From positions 1 to 11,666 of the forward strand of contig DCUH01000038.1 in assembly GCA_002327765.1 (NCBI GenBank): 11,666 nucleotides of DNA. The letters are read 5' to 3'. The notes under the pieces were generated by a model. It did no database searches, had not been told where the DNA came from, and saw nothing but the letters and a program-made list of their open reading frames with translations. Position 1 is the first letter of the stretch. The number at the start of each line of letters is the position of its first letter. The position numbers and the translations under genes were made by a program. Positions 6,162-11,666 of the stretch are shown here, piece by piece. This DNA comes from a bacterium UBA2219. GTDB lineage: Bacteria > Desulfobacterota > Deferrimicrobia > Deferrimicrobiales > Deferrimicrobiaceae.

Positions 6162-7322
6162 ATGAGCGAATCAAAATCCGAGGCGTTGCGGGAATTCGTC
6201 GAAGCGGCGAAGACCCTGGTCAACCCCGCCCTGAGCGATTACAAAAAGAAGGGCGGGAAGGTCATAGGAATGATGTACCACTTCATCCCCGAGGAAATCG
6301 TCACCGCGGCGGGGATGATGCCCTATCGCATGCGGGCGACCGGCAGCGAAGGGACGGAGCTCTCCGAGGGCTATTTCACGCAGGTCAACTGCAGCCTGGT
6401 GCGGCACTTCTTCGATTCGGGGATGCGGGGCAGGCTGTCGTTTCTCGACGGCGTGGTGTCGGTGAACAACTGCGACCACATCCGGCGTCTGTACGACAAC
6501 TGGCAGTGGAAGGTGAAGACGCCGTACATGCATTTCATGGTCTTCCCGAAGAAGACCGGTAAGGAGCAGGTGGAGGCGTACCGGGAGCAGCTCGAGGGGT
6601 TCCGGTCGAGCCTGGAGAAATCCTTCGGGGTGAAGATCACCGAGGAGAAGCTACGCGAAGCGATCCGTCTGCACAACGAGACCCGTCGCCTGCAGCGGGA
6701 GCTCTACGAGCTGCGGAAGGCAGACGCGCCCCCGCTGACGGGGACGCAGACCCTGGCGGCCCTGGTGGCCGGAACGTGCATTCCCAGGGACCGTTATAAC
6801 GCGTTGCTGAAGCAGCTGCTCCAGGACTGCAGGGCGGAGAAGGGCGGGAACGGCTGGAAGGCGCGGATCGTTGTGATGGGCGGCGAGATCGACGAGCCGA
6901 AGTTCGTCGAGATCATCGAGAACCAGGGGGGACTCGTCGTCGGAGACGCCCTGGGATATGGCTCCCGGGCCATCGTGAACGACGTGGACGAAACCGGCGA
7001 CCCGCTGGCGGCGCTTGCCCGGTATCAGCTGGTCGACCGTCCCGCGGATCCCAGGATCTTCGGGACCACCTTCGACCGGAACGATTATGTGGTGCAGCAG
7101 GTCAGGGATTACAAGGCGGACGGCGTCGTTTCCGTGCGGCTGATCGCCTGCGACCTGTACGGCTTCGAGCAGGTCAACCTCTCGAAGCATCTGAAGAAGA
7201 ACGGAATCCCGCACCTCGGGCTCGAGATCGAGTACGTGATCGACGCCGTCGGACAGATGAAGACGCGGGTGCAGGCGTTCCTGGAGAGCATCGCGGAGGC
7301 CAAACATGACAACCGCAACTAA
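6162..7322 (+). CDS. benzoyl-CoA reductase / 2-hydroxyacyl-CoA dehydratase family subunit, BcrC/HgdB-like
   Basis: This is a cytoplasmic iron-sulfur subunit of 386 residues (HGD-D family, PF06050), the usual length for BcrC/BadD/BzdN. The ATG at 6162 follows TGGAGGA. Members take single electrons from an ATP-driven activase and use a [4Fe-4S] cluster to reduce aromatic rings or dehydrate hydroxyacyl-CoAs. Near the N-terminus is the family stretch GKVIGMMYHFIPEEIVTAAG. Three cysteines sit where cluster ligands are expected: C77 (VNCSLVR), C104 (NNCDHIRR) and C330 (LIACDLYG). Its stop overlaps the next gene by 17 bases, typical of translationally coupled partner subunits. The true substrate is unknown; the family also includes double-cubane reductases acting on small molecules, so benzoyl-CoA should not be assumed. 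Confidence 0.88.
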   Translation: MSESKSEALREFVEAAKTLVNPALSDYKKKGGKVIGMMYHFIPEEIVTAAGMMPYRMRATGSEGTELSEGYFTQVNCSLVRHFFDSGMRGRLSFLDGVVSVNNCDHIRRLYDNWQWKVKTPYMHFMVFPKKTGKEQVEAYREQLEGFRSSLEKSFGVKITEEKLREAIRLHNETRRLQRELYELRKADAPPLTGTQTLAALVAGTCIPRDRYNALLKQLLQDCRAEKGGNGWKARIVVMGGEIDEPKFVEIIENQGGLVVGDALGYGSRAIVNDVDETGDPLAALARYQLVDRPADPRIFGTTFDRNDYVVQQVRDYKADGVVSVRLIACDLYGFEQVNLSKHLKKNGIPHLGLEIEYVIDAVGQMKTRVQAFLESIAEAKHDNRN

Positions 7323-8595
7323 GAAAGGTCTGCAGCGTTATTACGAGTACCGGGACCGGATCGCCGGTCTCATCCAGTCGATCCAGGAATCGCCGGAGCC
7401 CAACCCGGTGCTGATCAAGTTCTTCACGCTGGTGAACGAGCAGGACAAGAGGGTCATCGACTGCGTTGAGAACGGCAAGCCGCTGCTGTCGAGCTGGTAC
7501 GGCAGTGCGCCCGAGATCTATTCGGCCATGGACATCGAGTACTTCTGCCCGGTCGACAACATCCTGGCGCACCAGCCGTTCACGAACGACCTGGAGGGAA
7601 TGGACGCGGCCAACATCCCCCAGGACATGTGCGGGCTCATCAAGCTGGGCGCTTACGGCGTGGAGGCGGGGATCGTTCCCGTGCCTACGGCGATCATCGC
7701 GATGCTCGAGCCGTGCGACGCGCAGTCCGCGATCCACGAGGCCTGGAAGAACGCCGAAGGCTGGCGCGACGTGCCGATCTTCGCGCTCGACCCGGCCTAT
7801 GGGGTGGGTACCAAGGATTACGCCTACTTCGCCGGAGAGCTGCGCCGGATGATCGCGTTTCTCGAGGACCACGTCGGAAGGAAGCTGGACTGGAACCGGC
7901 TCCGCGAGGTCATCGAGGTCACCAACCAGCAGTACGCTGCCTGGGGAGAGTACAACGAGCTGCGGCGCGCGGTGCCGTGCCCGCACAACTCGTTCGTCGG
8001 CGGGAAGCTCGGGTGGGTCATTACCCAGCACATGAAGGCCGGCCTCCCGGGCGCAGTGGAAATCTTCAAAATGCTCGCCTTCGATGCGGAGCAGAAGGTG
8101 AAGGCGAAGCAGGGTCCGATGCCGAAAGAAAAGATCCGGGTGCTGTGGGCCGACCTGATCCCTACCTGGTCCGACGCGTTCGGCGGCATGCTGGAGCAGG
8201 AATGGGGAGCCAATATCGTGATGGACTTCCAGTCGTACGCGGCGCAATACGATCCCATCGATACCTCGACCGAGGAAAGCATGCTGCTGGGCCTCGCCAA
8301 GCGCAACATGGCGGAAGTCCCGATGATCCGCCAGGCGCGGGGAAAGGTGGACGTGATGATCGAGGACATCACGCGGATCGCCAAGGACTACAAGTGCGAC
8401 TGCGTGATCTTCCCGGGGCACGTGGGGCACAAGGACCAGTCGGCTTCCATCGGGTTCCTCAAGGAAGCCTGCCGGGAGTTGAAGCTGCCGCTGCTGGCGC
8501 TTACGGTCGACAACTTCGATCCCCGCTATACGCCCATGGATGTCCTGAAGCGCCAGGTAGGCGAGTTCTTCGACGCGCACGGACTGGGGAAGTAG
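7306..8595 (+). CDS. benzoyl-CoA reductase / 2-hydroxyacyl-CoA dehydratase family subunit, BcrB/HgdA-like
   Basis: This is the second HGD-D family subunit, 429 residues, matching BcrB/BadE in length. It starts inside the end of the preceding gene, so the two should form a 1:1 heterodimer. N-terminal cysteines suited to cluster binding are C81 (YFCPVDN) and C109 (DMCGLIK); C137 (EPCDA) is a third candidate. In relatives I remember, the last cluster ligand is a cysteine in a C-terminal Gly-Cys-Lys/Arg motif following a strand. Here that place reads GHVGHK with H375, while C364 and C366 (KCDC) lie shortly before it. Either a histidine or another cysteine completes the site, or the cluster differs. 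The segment after it (DQSASIGFLKEACRELKLPLLAL) is otherwise family-like. Benzoyl-CoA as substrate is not established. Confidence 0.85.
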   Translation: MTTATKKGLQRYYEYRDRIAGLIQSIQESPEPNPVLIKFFTLVNEQDKRVIDCVENGKPLLSSWYGSAPEIYSAMDIEYFCPVDNILAHQPFTNDLEGMDAANIPQDMCGLIKLGAYGVEAGIVPVPTAIIAMLEPCDAQSAIHEAWKNAEGWRDVPIFALDPAYGVGTKDYAYFAGELRRMIAFLEDHVGRKLDWNRLREVIEVTNQQYAAWGEYNELRRAVPCPHNSFVGGKLGWVITQHMKAGLPGAVEIFKMLAFDAEQKVKAKQGPMPKEKIRVLWADLIPTWSDAFGGMLEQEWGANIVMDFQSYAAQYDPIDTSTEESMLLGLAKRNMAEVPMIRQARGKVDVMIEDITRIAKDYKCDCVIFPGHVGHKDQSASIGFLKEACRELKLPLLALTVDNFDPRYTPMDVLKRQVGEFFDAHGLGK

Positions 8596-8627
8596 CAGGG
8601 TACAATTGACATTGATCGACGGGAAGT

Positions 8628-8657
8628 CGGTCGGCCGCAGCGGAACGCGGCCGACCG
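8628..8657 (+). repeat. strong hairpin between the BcrB-like gene and the ATPase gene
   Basis: The arms CGGTCGGCCGC (8628-8638) and GCGGCCGACCG (8647-8657) are a perfect 11-base inverted repeat around an 8-base loop. It is directly followed by a smaller palindrome, GGTCCCCGGACC (8657-8668). There is no T-run after it, so it is not a standard intrinsic terminator. It may stabilise the upstream message or set subunit-to-activase stoichiometry. This 93-base gap is among the longest within the operon. Confidence 0.65.
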
Positions 8658-8688
8658 GTCCCCGGACCATACGATAGAGGGGAATACG

Positions 8689-9483
8689 ATGCTTGTCGCG
8701 GGTGTTGACCTGGGATCCGCCACCGGGAAGGCCGTGGTGATGAAAAACAACAGGATCGTCTCGGCGGCGGTGATGCCGGCGACAACGCACCCGGAGAAGA
8801 CCGCCCGCGCGGTCCTGAAGACGGCGCTCGAGAAGGCGGGGATCGAGCTGGCCGAGGAAGTGAAGTACGTCGTCGGCACGGGTTACGGCCGGTACAACGT
8901 CTCCTTCGTGAACGAGAACATCTCCGAGATCACCTGCCACGCCAAAGGCGCAAGTTGGATGCACCCCGGCGCCCGGACGATCGTCGACGTGGGAGGGCAG
9001 GACTGCAAGGTCATCTCTCTGGACGAGGGCGGCAGGGTGGTGGAATTCACCATGAACGACAAATGCGCGGCCGGCACCGGGAAATTCTTCGAGGCGATGG
9101 CCCGGACGCTGCATTGCAGCCTGGAGGAGTTTTCGGAGCTGTCCCTGAAGTCCACCGCTCCCGCGAACATCACGAAGCAGTGCAGCGTGTTCGCGGAATC
9201 GGAAGTGGTGACGCTGATCAACAGCGGCGCCGAGGCGGCGGATATCGCGGCGGGGCTCACCGACTCGATCGCCCGGCGCCTGCAGGCCTATGTCTACAAG
9301 GTGGGTCTGTTGGAAGACGTGGTTCTCACAGGCGGCTGCGCCAAGAACGAGGGGCTGGTGAAGGCGCTGGAGAGCAAGCTGAACATCAAGATCGCCCGGC
9401 TTCCGCACAGCCCTCAGTTGTGCGGAGCTTTGGGCGCCGCATTGTTCGCGGAAGAGCATTTCCTGAAGAACGTGTTTGCCTGA
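8689..9483 (+). CDS. ATP-dependent activase of the HgdC/BcrD type (ASKHA ATPase with bridging iron-sulfur cluster)
   Basis: This 264-residue ATPase (BcrAD_BadFG family) should hydrolyse ATP to push low-potential electrons into the BcrB/BcrC-like pair. The start ATG follows AGAGGGG. The ASKHA phosphate loops are VDLGSATGK (6-14) and DVGGQD (100-105), with GTGYGR at 63-68 and TGGCAKNEG at 214-222. The two cysteines that in HgdC jointly hold one [4Fe-4S] between two monomers are present: C126 in NDKCAAGTG and C165 in KQCSVFAES. Class I benzoyl-CoA reductases use two different ATPase subunits, BcrA and BcrD. Only this one is present, so it probably works as a homodimer as in hydroxyacyl-CoA dehydratases and double-cubane protein systems. 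The cytoplasmic electron donor, normally ferredoxin, is not encoded in the window. Confidence 0.92.
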   Translation: MLVAGVDLGSATGKAVVMKNNRIVSAAVMPATTHPEKTARAVLKTALEKAGIELAEEVKYVVGTGYGRYNVSFVNENISEITCHAKGASWMHPGARTIVDVGGQDCKVISLDEGGRVVEFTMNDKCAAGTGKFFEAMARTLHCSLEEFSELSLKSTAPANITKQCSVFAESEVVTLINSGAEAADIAAGLTDSIARRLQAYVYKVGLLEDVVLTGGCAKNEGLVKALESKLNIKIARLPHSPQLCGALGAALFAEEHFLKNVFA

Positions 9484-9493
9484 GAGGAAACGC

Positions 9494-10261
9494 ATGGGCT
9501 GCTTCGACGAACAGGTCACGGACGTAGCCCGCTTCATCAAGGGGCTAGACGAATCCGGCCGGCCGGTGAAGGAATTGTCCCCGGAGCCCGGCGGGACGGA
9601 CCCCGCCGCGGCGCCGCCGTTCCTGGTGGGCCCGGGGGCCGGCAGCGGGCTCGTTCTCAAATCCGATACCTTTGCCGAGCTGGGAAGCCCCGCCGAGGGT
9701 TCCTGCGCCTTCGCGCTCTACACGAACGATCCTTCGCTCGTTCGGGACGGCCGGGTCCGCCTGGTCGGCCCGGACATCCCCGAAATCGGGTCGAAAACGG
9801 TCCCGTTCGGGCAGGTGATCCTTGCGGCGGGCAATGATCTCGACGAAAGGGATTACCGCCCGCTGGCGGAGAGCCAGTACGTGGGGGACCGGATCGAGGG
9901 TTTCATGGTGAAAAGCACTCCCGGCCGCCTGTGGTGCCGCGTGAGCAACGACGTCGCCGCGAGGGGTTTCGATTTCCGGTTCCTGGGAAGCGCACTGATC
10001 CGGCTTGTCAAGGAGCAGGTTCCCGCAGCCGAATCCGTCGAGGTGATCTTCGTGACCTCCGGCCGGGAGGAGCTGCGGCGGATGGGCGAAATCGAATCCC
10101 GGGCCAGCGGCGTCGCGCGGGAGATCAAGACGCGGGTCTGGAAGGAAAAGGGGATCGACATCGACAGCTGCCCGTTGAGCGGCCACTGCGGCGCCTGCAA
10201 GGACAAAGAGGTGTGCGACGAGGTGAAGAAGATGATGCACGGGCGGAAGAGGGTCTCCTGA
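9494..10261 (+). CDS. truncated acetyl-CoA synthase-like protein (CdhC/AcsB family domain) with a C-terminal four-cysteine motif
   Basis: This 255-residue protein has its ATG at 9494, behind GAGAGGAAA and ten bases after the ATPase stop. Residues about 58-205 resemble the N-terminal half of CdhC, the acetyl-CoA synthase beta subunit of CO dehydrogenase complexes: FAELGSP, VRLVGPDIPEI, a central LWCRVSNDVAARGF and FRFLGSALIRLVKEQVP follow CdhC in order. The homology ends where the A-cluster domain should start. There the protein has C226, C232, C235 and C241 (C-x5-C-x2-C-x5-C, CPLSGHCGACKDKEVC) and stops soon after. CdhC as I recall it has C-x2-C-x8-C-x9-C and later a Cys-Gly-Cys nickel site, which is absent here. 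It could bind an iron-sulfur or novel metal centre, or be a scaffold. Residues 1-55 are Pro/Gly-rich and not recognised. Acetyl-CoA synthase activity is not expected. Confidence 0.75.
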   Translation: MGCFDEQVTDVARFIKGLDESGRPVKELSPEPGGTDPAAAPPFLVGPGAGSGLVLKSDTFAELGSPAEGSCAFALYTNDPSLVRDGRVRLVGPDIPEIGSKTVPFGQVILAAGNDLDERDYRPLAESQYVGDRIEGFMVKSTPGRLWCRVSNDVAARGFDFRFLGSALIRLVKEQVPAAESVEVIFVTSGREELRRMGEIESRASGVAREIKTRVWKEKGIDIDSCPLSGHCGACKDKEVCDEVKKMMHGRKRVS

Positions 10262-10262
10262 T

Positions 10263-11054
10263 ATGAGCATCTACGCGGTCTGCGGCAAGGGCGGGGTGGG
10301 CAAGACGGCCTTTACCGCCATGTTCACGAAAGCCCTCCTCGAAAGCGGGAAGGCCGGGAAGCTGCTCGTGATCGACGCCGACCCGGCGCTGGGGCTGGCC
10401 AACGCCCTCGCCGTCCGGCCCGAAAAGACCATCGGTCAGCTGCGCGAGTCCATCATCGAGACGGCGCGGGAGGGAGGGGACTCCGAGAAGGGCGAGATCG
10501 CCCGCATGCTGGACTACCTCGTGATGGAGTCGCTCGTCGAGACGGACGATTTCGCGCTGATGGCGATGGGGCGCAGCGAGACGCTGGGCTGCTACTGTCC
10601 GGTGAACGACATCCTGCGCGACGCGATCACGATGCTTTCCCGGAAATTCGACACCATCCTCATCGACGGGGAGGCGGGGCTGGAGCAGATCAACCGGCAG
10701 GTGCTGCGGGAGATCGACTGCCTCGTGATCCTCACCGACTCCTCGGCCCGCGGGCTGCAGACCGTCGGCATCCTGAAGGAGATGGTCGGCAAGCGCGACG
10801 CCGCTCCCTGCCGGAAGGTGGGGGTCGTCTTCAATCGTGTGCGGGGCGACGAGGCGTTCCTTGCGCAAGCCGCCGGGAAGATCGGTATCGAGGTCTTCGG
10901 GTTCGTGCCGGAAGACCCGGAGGTGGGAAAGTACGACATGGCGGGAAAGTCGCTTGCGGAGCTGCCGCCCGGGTCCGAAGCGGCCGCCGCGGTACGCGGG
11001 ATCGCGGAAAAACTGTCCGTCCCGGAGTGCGGAGACGCCCGCCGCGAAGCGTGA
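10263..11054 (+). CDS. CooC/AcsF-like MinD-family ATPase, nickel-insertion accessory protein type
   Basis: This P-loop ATPase has 263 residues and its ATG lies one base after the preceding stop, so translation of the two is coupled. The deviant Walker A GKGGVGKT is at residues 8-15, with the signature lysine K9 that marks the MinD/NifH/CooC class and works across a dimer. VIDADP follows the first strand after it, and TILIDGEAGLEQ is the switch II/Walker B region. GCYCPVND contains C110-x-C112, the CXC that in CooC binds nickel at the dimer interface. In carbon monoxide dehydrogenase and acetyl-CoA synthase systems this protein drives ATP-dependent nickel insertion. No complete CODH or ACS is encoded here, so the client is probably the CdhC-like protein just upstream. 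It ends 15 bases from the convergent regulator fragment, with no terminator visible between them. Confidence 0.88.
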   Translation: MSIYAVCGKGGVGKTAFTAMFTKALLESGKAGKLLVIDADPALGLANALAVRPEKTIGQLRESIIETAREGGDSEKGEIARMLDYLVMESLVETDDFALMAMGRSETLGCYCPVNDILRDAITMLSRKFDTILIDGEAGLEQINRQVLREIDCLVILTDSSARGLQTVGILKEMVGKRDAAPCRKVGVVFNRVRGDEAFLAQAAGKIGIEVFGFVPEDPEVGKYDMAGKSLAELPPGSEAAAAVRGIAEKLSVPECGDARREA

Positions 11055-11069
11055 GCGGCACCCCTTCCG

Positions 11070-11666
11070 TCAGGAGGAGGTCTCCGCGTCGTCCCGTACG
11101 CCGTATTTTTTCAGCTTCTTGTATAGAGACGAAAGACTGATCTCGAGCTTCTTTGCCGCCTCCACCTTGTTTCCCTCGAGCAGCCGGATTGCGGAAAGGA
11201 TCTGCTCCCGCTCGACTTCGTGCACGGAACGGATCGCATCTTCCGGCGTCTTCGCGGAGAGACGGGAACGGACGCCCGCCGGCAGGTCGCGGATCCCGAT
11301 CCGCTTCCCTTCGCACAGCACCACGGCATGTTCGACGGTATTGCGCAGCTGCCGGACGTTGCCGGGCCAGTCGTACTGCATCAGAATGTCGACGACCTCG
11401 GGGGTGAATCCGATGATCCTCTTGCCGGTATCCCTGGATAGGGTCTCCAGGAAGGTGCGGGCCAGCGGCAGGATGTCCTCGGTGCGCTCCCGCAGCGGGG
11501 GCACCTCCAGCTCGAAGATGCACAGGCGGTAGAAGAGGTCCTCCCGGAAGCGCCCCTCGGCGACCTCCCTGGCCAGGTTGCGGTTGGTGGCCGCGAGGAA
11601 GCGCACATTGACCGGCCGGGACACGTTCTCGCCGACCCTTCGGATCTCCTTCTCCTGGAGCACCCG
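11070..11666 (-). CDS. sigma-54-dependent activator, C-terminal part (runs off the right edge)
   Basis: This is the C-terminal 198 residues of an NtrC/XylR-class activator; its beginning lies past the right edge. It opens with RVLQEKEIRRVGE, then shows sensor I (FLAATNRNL), the GRFREDLFYRL arginine-finger segment, PPLRERTEDI, and sensor II WPGNVRQLRNTVEHAV. It ends in a Fis-type helix-turn-helix (VEREQILSAIRLLEGNKVEAAKKLEI followed by SLSSLYKKLKKYGV). The first eight residues duplicate the last eight of the fragment at 1-1054 in the same register. If the ends join, the two fragments make a single 541-residue activator, a normal length for V4R-type regulators. Otherwise this is a second, paralogous regulator. 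A start internal to the fragment would be an artefact. It converges on the CooC-like gene. Confidence 0.93.
   Translation of the reverse strand, partial: RVLQEKEIRRVGENVSRPVNVRFLAATNRNLAREVAEGRFREDLFYRLCIFELEVPPLRERTEDILPLARTFLETLSRDTGKRIIGFTPEVVDILMQYDWPGNVRQLRNTVEHAVVLCEGKRIGIRDLPAGVRSRLSAKTPEDAIRSVHEVEREQILSAIRLLEGNKVEAAKKLEISLSSLYKKLKKYGVRDDAETSS
11642..11666 (+). repeat. terminal direct repeat, right copy (identical to 1-25)
   Basis: This is an exact copy of bases 1-25. The base before it, c at 11641, begins the sequence that would join the left end on circularisation. Confidence 0.9.

Noticed and set aside
8606..8611. Perfect TTGACA -35 box upstream of the activase gene.
   Set aside because: No acceptable -10 box lies 15-19 bases downstream; that space is taken by the GC-rich hairpin.
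7174..9660. Minus-strand open frame of 828 codons opposite the reductase and activase genes.
   Set aside because: Same codon-bias shadow effect; it crosses five clearly coding plus-strand genes and shows no domain.
9494..10261. A full acetyl-CoA synthase broken by a frameshift into the next gene.
   Set aside because: The frame after 10261 is an intact CooC-like ATPase beginning one base later, so there is no room for a lost A-cluster domain.
1..11666. A plasmid or phage-like circular element.
   Set aside because: Ends overlap, but no replication, mobilisation, integrase, partition or toxin-antitoxin gene is present; other causes of the overlap are more likely.
1..11666. CRISPR array, tRNA or rRNA gene, insertion sequence.
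   Set aside because: No spaced repeats, cloverleaf, rRNA signature or transposase was seen; nearly the whole window is accounted for by protein genes.

Overview
The window is a GC-rich accessory gene cluster from what looks like a Gram-negative anaerobe that uses multiheme cytochromes. Evidence for this is the exported tetraheme c-type cytochromes, an outer-membrane beta-barrel, sigma-54 regulation and an oxygen-sensitive ATP-driven iron-sulfur reductase of the benzoyl-CoA reductase / 2-hydroxyacyl-CoA dehydratase family. Desulfobacterota of the Geobacter/Desulfuromonas type fit well, but that assignment is an inference.

Layout. Positions 1-1054 (minus) hold the N-terminal part of a XylR/V4R-type sigma-54 activator. 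Positions 1055-1261 are a control region with a likely sigma-54 promoter (1221-1236), an upstream inverted repeat (1100-1136) and a possible sigma-70 promoter for the regulator. Positions 1262-11054 are nine plus-strand genes with short gaps, probably one operon: tetraheme cytochrome 1, flavoprotein 1, tetraheme cytochrome 2, flavoprotein 2, outer-membrane barrel, BcrC-like subunit, BcrB-like subunit, HgdC-like ATPase, a truncated acetyl-CoA-synthase-like (CdhC/AcsB) protein and a CooC-like ATPase. (Counted individually this is ten genes.) Positions 11070-11666 (minus) hold the C-terminal part of a sigma-54 activator.

The first 25 and last 25 bases are identical and lie in the same codon register of the regulator halves. 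Joining the ends gives one uninterrupted activator of about 541 residues on a circle of 11,641 bp. No replication, mobilisation or partition gene is present, so a plasmid is unlikely. A tandemly repeated block, or an assembly loop through a k-mer shared by two paralogous regulators, is more plausible.

Working model (inference). An aromatic-like effector is sensed by the V4R-domain regulator, which turns on the operon through sigma-54. The barrel lets a hydrophobic substrate through the outer membrane. Two split flavocytochromes of the Fcc3/methacrylate-reductase type carry out periplasmic redox steps. In the cytoplasm an ATP-fuelled activase feeds low-potential electrons to a BcrB/BcrC-like heterodimer. 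The last two genes are the most novel part: a CdhC/AcsB-like domain that stops just where the Ni-Fe-S A-cluster should begin and carries a differently spaced four-cysteine motif, coupled to a CooC-type nickel-insertion ATPase. This suggests an unrecognised metallocentre working with the BCR-like enzyme.
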